The translations under genes and the position numbers were made by a program. Positions 1-5,354 of a stretch of DNA of 6,809 nucleotides are shown in pieces. Source of the stretch: a bacterium (GTDB taxonomy: Bacteria > Patescibacteriota > Minisyncoccia > Phycocordibacterales > Phycocordibacteraceae); NCBI GenBank assembly GCA_021781935.1, contig JAJXVW010000029.1:1-6809 (forward strand). Reading direction: 5' to 3'. The notes beneath the pieces are model-generated. The model was not told the origin of the DNA. It did no database searches and saw only the letters and a program-made list of their open reading frames with translations. The number at the start of each line of letters is the position of its first letter. Positions within the stretch are counted from its first letter, which is position 1.

Positions 1-1
1 A

Positions 2-1114
2 GTTGAAGAGAAGAAGGCTGCTCCGGCAGCTGTGACGATGCACATCGCGGAAGGACACCCTATGGCGGCCTTCGTGAACGATATCCCGACGCCGCCGTCT
101 TCTGGCGATCTCGTCGAGGGCACCATCGTCGCTATTAATCGCGGTCGCGTGTACGTCGATCTGCCGCCGTTCGGTACCGGCCTCATCTACGGGCGCGAGT
201 ACCTGAACGCGGCGGACGTGCTGCGCAAGGCTAATATCGGGGATGCGATCAGCGCGAAGGTCGTCGACCCGGCCGGCCGCGACGGCTACATCGAACTCTC
301 CCTCAAGGAGGCGCGCCAGGCGGCTATCTGGGGCGAGGCGGAGCAAGCGATCGTCGCGGAGACCGTCTATACGATCCCGGTCGAGGAGGCGAACAAGGGC
401 GGCCTCATCCTCTCGTGGCAGGGCATCAAGGGCTTCCTTCCGGCATCCCAGCTTACGAAGGAGCACTATCCGAGGGTTCCGGAGGGCGACAAGGATAAGA
501 TCCTCTCTGAGCTCATGAAGTTCGTCGGCCACCCGCTTTCGGTCCGCATCATCACCGCAGACCCGAAGGAGGGTAAGCTCATCTTTTCCGAGCGCACCGG
601 CAACGAGGCGGAAGAGAAGGCTTCGCTCATCGACAAGTACCAGGTGGGCGATACGGTTGAGGGCGAGATTACGGGCGTCGTCGATTTCGGCGTATTCGTA
701 AAGCTCGAACCGGGACTCGAAGGTCTCGTGCATATCAGCGAGCTCGACTGGGGACTCGTCGAGGATCCGCGCGCGCTCTTCAATGTGGGCGACAGCGTCA
801 AAGTGAAGGTCATCGAGATCAAGGACGGCAAGGTCTCGCTCTCGATCAAGGCGCTCAAGGAGAATCCGTGGCACACCGCGGCGGAGCGCTACAAGAAGGG
901 CATGGAAGTGCCGGGCGTCATCATCAAGTACAACAAGCACGGCGCGCTCGCCTCGATCGAGGAAGGCGTGGCCGGTCTCGTGCACGTGAGCGAGTTCTCT
1001 TCCCCGCAGGAACTTCGCGAGAAGCTCGAGCTCGGCAAGACATATCCGTTCACCATCTCGCTCTTCGAGCCGAAGGAGCAGCGCATGACGCTCTCCTACG
1101 TCGAGAAGAAGTGA
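2..1114 (+). CDS. rpsA: Small ribosomal subunit protein S1, four S1 domains (5' end probably outside the window)
   Basis: S1 binds mRNA on the 30S subunit and helps bring messages to the ribosome. Counting from a GTG at 32 (360 aa), four OB-fold S1 repeats are visible: about residues 25-93, 108-188, 203-274 and 287-358. Repeats 3 and 4 are the most canonical (GVFVKLEPGLEGLVHISEL; GVAGLVHVSEF). Repeat 2 is the divergent ribosome-docking type (GLILSWQGIKGFLPASQL). E. coli S1 has six repeats; four is usual in many other phyla and in CPR bacteria. The start is uncertain. The frame stays open to the window edge and reads VEEKKAAPAA before the GTG, a typical low-complexity N-terminus, so I extend the call to the edge. 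The alternative is ATG 62, which has GGAAGGA at 49-55, six bases upstream. The gene stops at TGA 1112-1114, before a strong hairpin. Family call is secure; start is not. Confidence 0.93.
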   Translation, partial: VEEKKAAPAAVTMHIAEGHPMAAFVNDIPTPPSSGDLVEGTIVAINRGRVYVDLPPFGTGLIYGREYLNAADVLRKANIGDAISAKVVDPAGRDGYIELSLKEARQAAIWGEAEQAIVAETVYTIPVEEANKGGLILSWQGIKGFLPASQLTKEHYPRVPEGDKDKILSELMKFVGHPLSVRIITADPKEGKLIFSERTGNEAEEKASLIDKYQVGDTVEGEITGVVDFGVFVKLEPGLEGLVHISELDWGLVEDPRALFNVGDSVKVKVIEIKDGKVSLSIKALKENPWHTAAERYKKGMEVPGVIIKYNKHGALASIEEGVAGLVHVSEFSSPQELREKLELGKTYPFTISLFEPKEQRMTLSYVEKK

Positions 1115-1129
1115 CCGCTCGGCAAATGA

Positions 1130-1163
1130 AAATCGCCGGACCGCAGCCGCGGTCCGGCGATTT
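1130..1163. terminator. Intrinsic, probably bidirectional terminator between convergent genes
   Basis: A perfect 15-bp inverted repeat has left arm AAATCGCCGGACCGC (1130-1144), loop AGCC (1145-1148) and right arm 1149-1163. It lies 15 nt after the stop of the S1 gene and 15 nt from the stop of the opposing gene at 1179. A-rich and T-rich ends flank the GC core, so each strand carries a short U tract after the hairpin. The tract is only three or four bases, so efficiency cannot be judged from sequence. Confidence 0.85.
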
Positions 1164-1178
1164 CACACTGCGAAAGAA

Positions 1179-1745
1179 CTACCGGATCGGGGCGGCGCCG
1201 GCCTTCAGGTTATCAATGTGGAACCATCGGTATCCGAGCTTCCATCCCGCGGCTCCCCAGTGGCTCCATTCGTGCTCCTTGATGCGGAGAACGCAGGGCG
1301 CGTAGCGAACCGAAAACAGATACAGACCCGGACATTCCGCGTAGGGCTTGAGGGAGATCTGCGGTATTCCCCGTACGCTTTCTATACGTTCCATGCCCAC
1401 ACGTCTCCCGACCTTGTCGAGCAGGCATTGCGCAAGCGCTTCATACTGAGCGTCCTGAGCGGCCCGGTCGCGAAATCGCGTCGCAAAGCTCGGTATCGCA
1501 CGCACGTTGCCACGGGCCTCCCGGGCGAGCTTCACGCGAACGCCGCGATACCGAGCCTCGACGTCGAGCTGCGCGACGTGCGACACGACGACGAGCCGCC
1601 CGTCGGGGGCTTCTAAGACTTGTATTTCATTGCAGGCGATGGCTTCCAGGTGGTCGCCAAGCGTGTGCCCTGAGACTTCCCATCCGCGCGCGTACCCGCG
1701 CGCGTACACCATTTCCGCGAATAAACGCGCATCTAAGGTAGCCAT
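1179..1745 (-). CDS. Uncharacterised 188-aa protein
   Basis: I do not recognise this family. The start ATG (1743-1745, minus strand) has a strong Shine-Dalgarno AGGAGGG (1757-1751) five bases upstream, so it is very likely translated. The protein has no signal peptide or membrane segment. Its N-terminal part alternates helices and strands and carries an acidic/aliphatic stretch (HLEAIACNEIQVLEAPDGR, about 32-50). The middle is Arg/Ala rich. The C-terminus is aromatic and looks well folded (HEWSHWGAAGWKLGYRWF, 158-175). Cysteines are at 38, 107, 138 and 151. No catalytic motif is evident. YARG is repeated in tandem at residues 14-21. The gene is a single unit, convergent with the S1 gene and sharing its terminator. 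Real gene: likely; function: unknown. Confidence 0.8.
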   Translation of the reverse strand: MATLDARLFAEMVYARGYARGWEVSGHTLGDHLEAIACNEIQVLEAPDGRLVVVSHVAQLDVEARYRGVRVKLAREARGNVRAIPSFATRFRDRAAQDAQYEALAQCLLDKVGRRVGMERIESVRGIPQISLKPYAECPGLYLFSVRYAPCVLRIKEHEWSHWGAAGWKLGYRWFHIDNLKAGAAPIR

Positions 1746-1765
1746 TCATGCCCTCCTCTATCCCG

Positions 1766-1771
1766 ATTGTA
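1766..1771 (-). promoter_or_regulatory. Possible -10 box for the 188-aa protein gene
   Basis: On the minus strand TACAAT (1771-1766) lies about 20 nt before the start codon, which would place transcription start near 1759, just ahead of the AGGAGGG ribosome site. No good -35 hexamer is present at 16-18 nt (CATAGT at best). The call rests on the -10 box, which also occurs before pth and lepB. Confidence 0.35.
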
Positions 1772-1832
1772 TGGTATGGCCTCGCGGCACTATGCACCTG
1801 CGGCGCGCCACCCGCAACCGATTGCGCAGTCC

Positions 1833-1862
1833 TTGACAGAACCCGTGCGGATGATATATACT
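1833..1862 (+). promoter_or_regulatory. Strong sigma-70-type promoter of an orphan transcript
   Basis: A perfect -35 TTGACA (1833-1838) is followed after 18 nt by TATACT (1857-1862), one mismatch from the TATAAT consensus. The AT-rich run ATGATATATACT stands out in a GC-rich region. Transcription would begin near 1869. No conventional gene follows on this strand: the next genes downstream (2018-3360) face the other way, and a terminator closes the unit at 2012. Confidence 0.7.
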
Positions 1863-1894
1863 GCGCGGCGGTGGATGTGACGACTCCGCCGCCG

Positions 1895-1934
1895 CCTCGG
1901 ACCGCGGCTTTTCCCCACCAGCCGCGGTCCGAGG
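1895..1934. repeat. 15-bp perfect inverted repeat (hairpin) in the intergenic region
   Basis: Left arm CCTCGGACCGCGGCT (1895-1909), ten-base loop (1910-1919), right arm AGCCGCGGTCCGAGG (1920-1934). It is followed by GGCCTGGCCC and then pyrimidine blocks with broken T runs (1943-1960), so it could also act as a weak terminator. It shares the 12-mer AGCCGCGGTCCG with the hairpin after the S1 gene (1145-1156). Confidence 0.8.
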
Positions 1935-1985
1935 GCCTGGCCCTTTCGTCTTTGCTCTTTAGTTAGTAAGTATCAGTATCTCCCA

Positions 1986-2012
1986 GCCATCTCCTTATGG
2001 AGATGGCCTTTT
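1986..2012 (+). terminator. Intrinsic terminator closing the orphan + strand transcript
   Basis: Nine-bp perfect stem GCCATCTCC / GGAGATGGC (1986-1994 and 1999-2007) with a TTAT loop, followed by CTTTT. The T tract is on the + strand only. Read on the minus strand the tail is GC-rich with no T run, so it does not look designed for the hydrolase gene that ends at 2018. Confidence 0.75.
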
Positions 2013-2017
2013 GGTAT

Positions 2018-2776
2018 CTACCCGAAAAATCCTGAGACGCGCTTCCAGATATGCGGCTTGAGCACGCTTGAAGTACCGAAATGCCCTCCGCGTGAAAGTG
2101 CCGCAAACTGCGCGTCCACTTCTTTCGAAAAGCGCTTCGCCGGTGCAAACGGAACGACCTCGTCATCCTTGGCATGGATGATCATGAGTTTCTTCCCTGC
2201 CACGCTCTTCTTTTCATGTTCCGGGCTATAGAATCTCCCGCTCGCCAGTTTCTTCCATACGGAAATCTTCCCGCGATATGCGTTGCCGAAAGCCTCGCGC
2301 ACGAAACGCGCCATGAAGTCGACCGGCTCGATCGTCTTGTCCTGCGCACGCCAATCGATGACTGGCGAGAGCGCGACCGCCTTCTTCACGGACGTGTCGC
2401 GGGACGCGAGAATCGCCGCCGCCCCGCCGAATGACGCGCCGATGACGTACACCTGCGGCTTAGCGATCTTCAACACGTTTCCGCTCCATGCATCGCGAAA
2501 TCCCTTCGGGATCCCGCGCACGACCGACAGCACGTCGTCCGTCGGCTCATGCGCAAGGAACGTCCCGCCGCTCTCCCAGCTTCCCGCGTAGCGCGGTACG
2601 AACACCCAATAGCCGCGTTCCGCAAGCGACCGTATCGCCTTGCCGCTGCCGCCCGGATACCCCGGCATACCCGAACACAGGACGATCACCTTGCGCGATT
2701 TCTTCAGGGGCGCCATGTACTCGCATACGATGCTGTCGAAGCGCGTGCGCCCGGGATATTTCGGAAGCTCCGTCAT
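2018..2776 (-). CDS. Alpha/beta hydrolase (serine-hydrolase fold), substrate unknown
   Basis: The 252-aa protein has the catalytic triad of the alpha/beta hydrolase superfamily. The nucleophile elbow is GASFGG (Ser115), the acid lies in HAKDDEVVP (Asp204 or Asp205), and the base is in RGGHFG (His232). The early strand and oxyanion region are seen in VIVLCSGMPGYPGG (about 30-43). The layout resembles dienelactone-hydrolase or S9-peptidase-like esterases, but substrate cannot be read from sequence. There is no signal peptide or membrane segment, so it is probably cytoplasmic. Its ATG (2776-2774) overlaps the TGA of pth by four bases (ATGA), with no Shine-Dalgarno of its own, so it is likely translated by coupling from pth. 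No terminator with a T tract on this strand follows its stop. Confidence 0.88.
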   Translation of the reverse strand: MTELPKYPGRTRFDSIVCEYMAPLKKSRKVIVLCSGMPGYPGGSGKAIRSLAERGYWVFVPRYAGSWESGGTFLAHEPTDDVLSVVRGIPKGFRDAWSGNVLKIAKPQVYVIGASFGGAAAILASRDTSVKKAVALSPVIDWRAQDKTIEPVDFMARFVREAFGNAYRGKISVWKKLASGRFYSPEHEKKSVAGKKLMIIHAKDDEVVPFAPAKRFSKEVDAQFAALSRGGHFGTSSVLKPHIWKRVSGFFG

Positions 2777-3360
2777 CGCGTGTTTGCGAACTGCGTCGCG
2801 GCTTCGAGGCCGTGGGAGACGAAGAGCCGCATGGCCTCGACAGATTTCTTGATGGCTTTCTTCAGTTCAGCTTCTTCAGTCGGCTTGAACGTGCCGATGA
2901 CGTGCTTCATGACTTTCTCTTCGTCCTTGAGCTTCTTCGCCTGATTCTTCTTCCCTGCCGGGGCGACACCGATGCGGATACGCGCGTAGTCCTTGGTCTT
3001 TACCGCACGATTCACGCTCTCGATGCCCTTGTGGCCGCCGCTCCCGCGGCCGAACACCATCTTTATCGTGCCGACCGGCAGATCAAGATCATCCTGGACG
3101 ACGAGCAGGGTCTTCGCGGCGGCCTTTGGCGTCTTTACGAACTGTATGACCGCCTTGCCGGAGCTATTCATGAACGTTTCCGGCAGCACGAGCGTCGCGC
3201 TGCCATCCTTCGACACGAACGCATTCGCCTTCTTGTTGAAATCGAACGCATTGAATCCCTCTTTTTTAGCGAATACTTCGACCGCCATGCGGCCGGCGTT
3301 GTGCCGGGTCTTTTCATATTCTTTGCCCGGATTGCCGAGCCCAACGATTACGAGCGCCAT
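2773..3360 (-). CDS. pth: Peptidyl-tRNA hydrolase
   Basis: Pth cleaves peptidyl-tRNA released from stalled ribosomes, recycling tRNA in the cytoplasm. The 195 aa match the family length. Visible are GLGNPG (Asn10), TRHNAG with the catalytic His20, LPETFMNSSG with Asn65, DDLDLPVG with Asp93, and GRGSGGHKG (105-112). At the position of E. coli Asn114 (GHNG) this protein has Lys111. I believe such variation occurs in Parcubacteria, but this is from memory. The frame is open upstream to 3495, but the family N-terminus (MALVIVGLGNPG) fixes the start at 3360. There is no Shine-Dalgarno; a TACAAT box sits seven bases before the ATG, suggesting a leaderless mRNA. First gene of a two-gene unit with the hydrolase, divergent from lepB. 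Confidence 0.96.
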   Translation of the reverse strand: MALVIVGLGNPGKEYEKTRHNAGRMAVEVFAKKEGFNAFDFNKKANAFVSKDGSATLVLPETFMNSSGKAVIQFVKTPKAAAKTLLVVQDDLDLPVGTIKMVFGRGSGGHKGIESVNRAVKTKDYARIRIGVAPAGKKNQAKKLKDEEKVMKHVIGTFKPTEEAELKKAIKKSVEAMRLFVSHGLEAATQFANTR

Positions 3361-3367
3361 GACTTCT

Positions 3368-3373
3368 ATTGTA
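3368..3373 (-). promoter_or_regulatory. -10 box of pth, placed for a leaderless transcript
   Basis: On the minus strand TACAAT (3373-3368) is separated from the pth ATG (3360) by seven bases, AGAAGTC. With the usual 6-7 nt from -10 to transcription start, the mRNA would begin at or next to the start codon. The -35 region is poor (CTTTCG at 17 nt). No Shine-Dalgarno is present, which supports the leaderless reading. Confidence 0.5.
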
Positions 3374-3504
3374 CCCCACGGCGCGCGGCGCGAAAGCATC
3401 GGCGAGCGATGATGGCTGTACGTTGCGAGACAGGTCGCCTTAGCGGCGGCTGCACGAGCAAGTTCCGGGATTCGCGCGTCTCTGTGCCACGGCAAAACGC
3501 GCGT

Positions 3505-3518
3505 ACGTTCATGAACGT
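3505..3518. promoter_or_regulatory. 14-bp perfect palindrome in the pth/lepB divergent region
   Basis: ACGTTCATGAACGT is its own reverse complement. It lies 21 bp upstream of the lepB -35 box, in the 205-bp gap between two divergent genes, a position that would suit an operator. The same bases also belong to a 21-base echo of pth codons on the minus strand, so a regulatory role is only a possibility. I see no terminator, RNA gene or convincing small gene elsewhere in 3361-3565. Confidence 0.3.
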
Positions 3519-3539
3519 TTCAGGAAGCTGCTGCAAAAG

Positions 3540-3567
3540 TTGACGCGCGCGATGGGAGGAATACAAT
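3540..3567 (+). promoter_or_regulatory. Promoter of the lepB operon
   Basis: TTGACG (3540-3545) and TACAAT (3562-3567) are separated by 16 nt, each one mismatch from consensus. The -10 overlaps the first possible start codon of lepB (ATG 3566), so this promoter can only serve ATG 3575, where the spacing -10 to ATG is seven bases, as for pth. The competing reading is a Shine-Dalgarno GGGAGGA (3554-3560) for ATG 3566, with an unseen promoter further upstream. Confidence 0.5.
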
Positions 3568-4174
3568 GCATGGCATGAACGACTCTGGAAAAGGTCTTCT
3601 GAAGGATCTTTTCACGCTCGCGCTCCTCATCGTAATCGTCGTCATCCCTATCCGCGTGTTCGTCGCGTCTCCGTTCGTCGTCGACGGCGATTCCATGTAC
3701 CCGACGTTCCACAATATGGACTATCTCATCGTCGATGAGCTCGTCTATGATTTCCACACGCCGCAACGCGGAGATGTCATCGTCTTCCGGTATCCGAATG
3801 ATCCGTCTATCTTCTATATCAAGCGCATCATCGGCCTGCCCGGGGAGACCGTCTCCATAAACCACGGGAAGGTGACCATTACGAAGGTCGACGGCACCAA
3901 GGTTACGCTCTCCGAACCATACGTTGTAAACGAGGATGCGACCTATACGAACAGCGTCACCCTCTCGAAGAGTCAGTACTTCGTCATGGGTGACAATCGG
4001 CCGAATTCTTCCGACAGCCGGGTCTGGGGCCCGCTGCCCGCCAAGGATATCATCGGCCGCGTCGATCTCCGCCTCCTGCCGCTTTCGAAGGCCGGCTTCT
4101 TCCCGGGAGAAGCCCACTACCAGCCGAGCGCATACGAAACGGGCAGCGCATCGGCGGCGACCAGCACTCCATGA
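3566..4174 (+). CDS. lepB: Signal peptidase I
   Basis: This is the membrane-bound Ser/Lys protease that removes signal peptides from Sec-exported proteins. Counting from ATG 3566 (202 aa), there is one N-terminal transmembrane helix at about 13-34 (LFTLALLIVIVVIPIRVFV). After it come the nucleophile Ser43 in DGDSMYPT, the general base Lys86 in FYIKRIIGLPGE, and box E GDNRPNSSDSR at 142-152. The C-terminus is a short Ser/Ala/Thr tail. Length fits the short Gram-positive-type enzymes. Two starts compete: ATG 3566 has GGGAGGA five bases upstream, while ATG 3575 (199 aa) would be leaderless behind TTGACG-N16-TACAAT. Both leave the protein intact. Its stop overlaps the next gene by ATGA (4171-4174), so the two are co-transcribed. 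Confidence 0.96.
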   Translation: MHGMNDSGKGLLKDLFTLALLIVIVVIPIRVFVASPFVVDGDSMYPTFHNMDYLIVDELVYDFHTPQRGDVIVFRYPNDPSIFYIKRIIGLPGETVSINHGKVTITKVDGTKVTLSEPYVVNEDATYTNSVTLSKSQYFVMGDNRPNSSDSRVWGPLPAKDIIGRVDLRLLPLSKAGFFPGEAHYQPSAYETGSASAATSTP

Positions 4175-5313
4175 GAGACGTCATCCCCGGTGATGAGCTC
4201 CTGCGAAAAGCGCACTCGGTCGGACAGTACTACGGGTTCACGCCGCTCTCGGTACTCGCTTCCGACACGCGCGGTGAGAAAAAGACGCGGCAACGGCCGC
4301 TCCCCGAAGTGCTCTCGGGCTTGACCCTCGATCCGATAGCCGAGACCGTTGCCGGGTTCCTGAAGCAATGCAAGAGCGCGAGCATCGCGCCGAGCGCGAA
4401 GCTCCCGCTCTTCATCTGGCACACGAATATCGCTCCGGGACGACCGGCCCCGAAAAGGGCCGTCATCCAGTTCCATGCGATCGGGAGCGATCGCGCGATC
4501 GCGGACGCGGTGGTGATACGGGCGCTTTCCGCGCTCGCGCGCGACCTCTATCACGAGGATCCCGTCGTCCGCGTCAATTCGATGGGCGACAAAGAAACAC
4601 GCGCGCGCTACGCGCGCGAACTCGGGAATTTCTTCCGTAAGCGGGCTGCTCTCCTCCCGGAGGATTGCGTGACCTGCGCGAAACGCGATGCGATCGAAGC
4701 TGCCGAGCTCGTGCTGAAGCGTGCCGCCGCGTCCGACGTGCCGTCGCCCACCGATTACCTCTCCGACGCGTCCCGGAAACGATTCGAGGATCTCCTCGAA
4801 TATCTCGAGGAGACCGAGACGCCGTACGAGCTCGCGCGCGAGCTGCTCGCGCGCGGAAGCGCCTGGCATGAGACCTGCTTTGAGATCATGGCGGGAGAAA
4901 AGCGCGTAGCCTGGGGGTCTCGGTACGGCGAGCTCGCGCGCCTCTTCTTCCCTTCCGCGCACCCTGCCGTTGGCGGCGCGCTCATGGTGGCGACCGACGG
5001 CGCAAAAATGCCGAAGCCGTCCCTCCAACGTCCCCGGTTCTCGTTCGTGCATATCGGCGACGAAGCGAAGCACGCCTCCATCCGTCTCGCCGAGGAATTC
5101 CGCAAAGCGCGCGTGCCGCTCGCGCAGGACATCGGCGTCGAATCGCTTACCGAACAGCTCCACCTCGCCGAACGCCGGAACCCTCCGTATCTCGTGATCA
5201 TGGGCCGCAAGGAGGCTCTTGAAGGCTCGGTCATTCTCCGCAACCGCGCGACTCAGGACGAATCCGTACTCCCCGTCGACGGGCTTGCCGACCGCTTGAA
5301 AACATACGCGTAA
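4171..5313 (+). CDS. Histidyl-tRNA-synthetase-like protein lacking the catalytic signatures (HisRS paralogue)
   Basis: The 380-aa protein follows the HisRS plan but is degenerate where catalysis occurs. An RDVIPGDE opening (2-9) matches the RDLLPEE region. FHAIGSDRAIADA (101-113) matches the FHQIGVE segment after motif 2, and VNSMGDKETRARY (135-147) the INSLG block. The C-terminal third (about 289-377) is the His/Gly/Thr/Pro-type anticodon-binding domain. By contrast, LRPE is TLDP (52-55), and the FRxERPQ loop of motif 2 is replaced at 80-100. RGLDYYTG is RGSAWHET (228-235), and GGGRYDGL is AWGSRYGEL (247-255). I infer it does not charge tRNA-His by the normal mechanism. A HisZ-like regulator is an alternative, although HisZ normally lacks the anticodon domain that is present here. 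It starts inside the lepB stop (ATGA), with no Shine-Dalgarno. Confidence 0.85.
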   Translation: MRDVIPGDELLRKAHSVGQYYGFTPLSVLASDTRGEKKTRQRPLPEVLSGLTLDPIAETVAGFLKQCKSASIAPSAKLPLFIWHTNIAPGRPAPKRAVIQFHAIGSDRAIADAVVIRALSALARDLYHEDPVVRVNSMGDKETRARYARELGNFFRKRAALLPEDCVTCAKRDAIEAAELVLKRAAASDVPSPTDYLSDASRKRFEDLLEYLEETETPYELARELLARGSAWHETCFEIMAGEKRVAWGSRYGELARLFFPSAHPAVGGALMVATDGAKMPKPSLQRPRFSFVHIGDEAKHASIRLAEEFRKARVPLAQDIGVESLTEQLHLAERRNPPYLVIMGRKEALEGSVILRNRATQDESVLPVDGLADRLKTYA

Positions 5314-5324
5314 TACCGTATGCT
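5296..5324 (+). promoter_or_regulatory. Promoter of the small membrane protein gene
   Basis: TTGAAA (5296-5301) and TATGCT (5319-5324) are separated by 17 nt. The -35 lies in the last codons of the HisRS-like gene. Transcription would start near 5331, giving a leader of about 24 nt that contains the AGGAGG ribosome site. Confidence 0.5.
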
Positions 5325-5354
5325 GACGCGAGTTTGAACGCACAGGAGGGGCGG

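Larger units (their letters stand above)
1869..2012 (+). ncRNA. Candidate small structured RNA, about 145 nt, family unknown
   Basis: This span is bounded by the promoter at 1833-1862 and the terminator at 1986-2012. Inside are a possible 5' stem GCGGCGG/CCGCCGC (1865-1871 with 1886-1892), a 15-bp perfect stem (1895-1909 with 1920-1934), a pyrimidine-rich single-stranded stretch (about 1942-1960, three UCUUU-like blocks) and the terminator hairpin. I looked for the SRP RNA tetraloop motif, a tRNA cloverleaf and tmRNA features and saw none. An alternative is a leaderless 31-codon frame, GTG 1871 to TAG 1966. The boundaries are inferred, and transcription is not proven. Confidence 0.42.

Noticed and set aside
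1748..1966. 72-codon + strand frame starting at ATG 1748
   Set aside because: It spans the TTGACA/TATACT promoter and the 15-bp hairpin, and no ribosome site precedes it. Only its last 31 codons could be expressed from that promoter.
3430..3490. tRNA-like stretch (AGTTCCGGGATTC resembling a T arm)
   Set aside because: The T loop does not fit GTTCRANNC, and no acceptor, D or anticodon stems can be paired around it.
3361..3495. N-terminal extension of Pth to an upstream start at 3495
   Set aside because: The family begins at MALVIVGLGNPG. The extension is Arg/Ala/His-rich noncoding-like sequence and would run through the promoter.
2488..3543. 351-codon + strand frame over the hydrolase and pth genes
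   Set aside because: It crosses two well-supported minus-strand genes and the divergent promoter region, and has no family signal.
3509..4117. 202-codon minus-strand frame opposite lepB
   Set aside because: Signal peptidase motifs on the + strand are unambiguous. The antisense product is a charged low-complexity shadow.
4825..4858. CTCGCGCGCGAG-type repeats in the HisRS-like gene
   Set aside because: Explained by alternating Glu/Leu/Ala/Arg codons in GC-rich coding sequence; no regular unit or spacer as in a CRISPR array.
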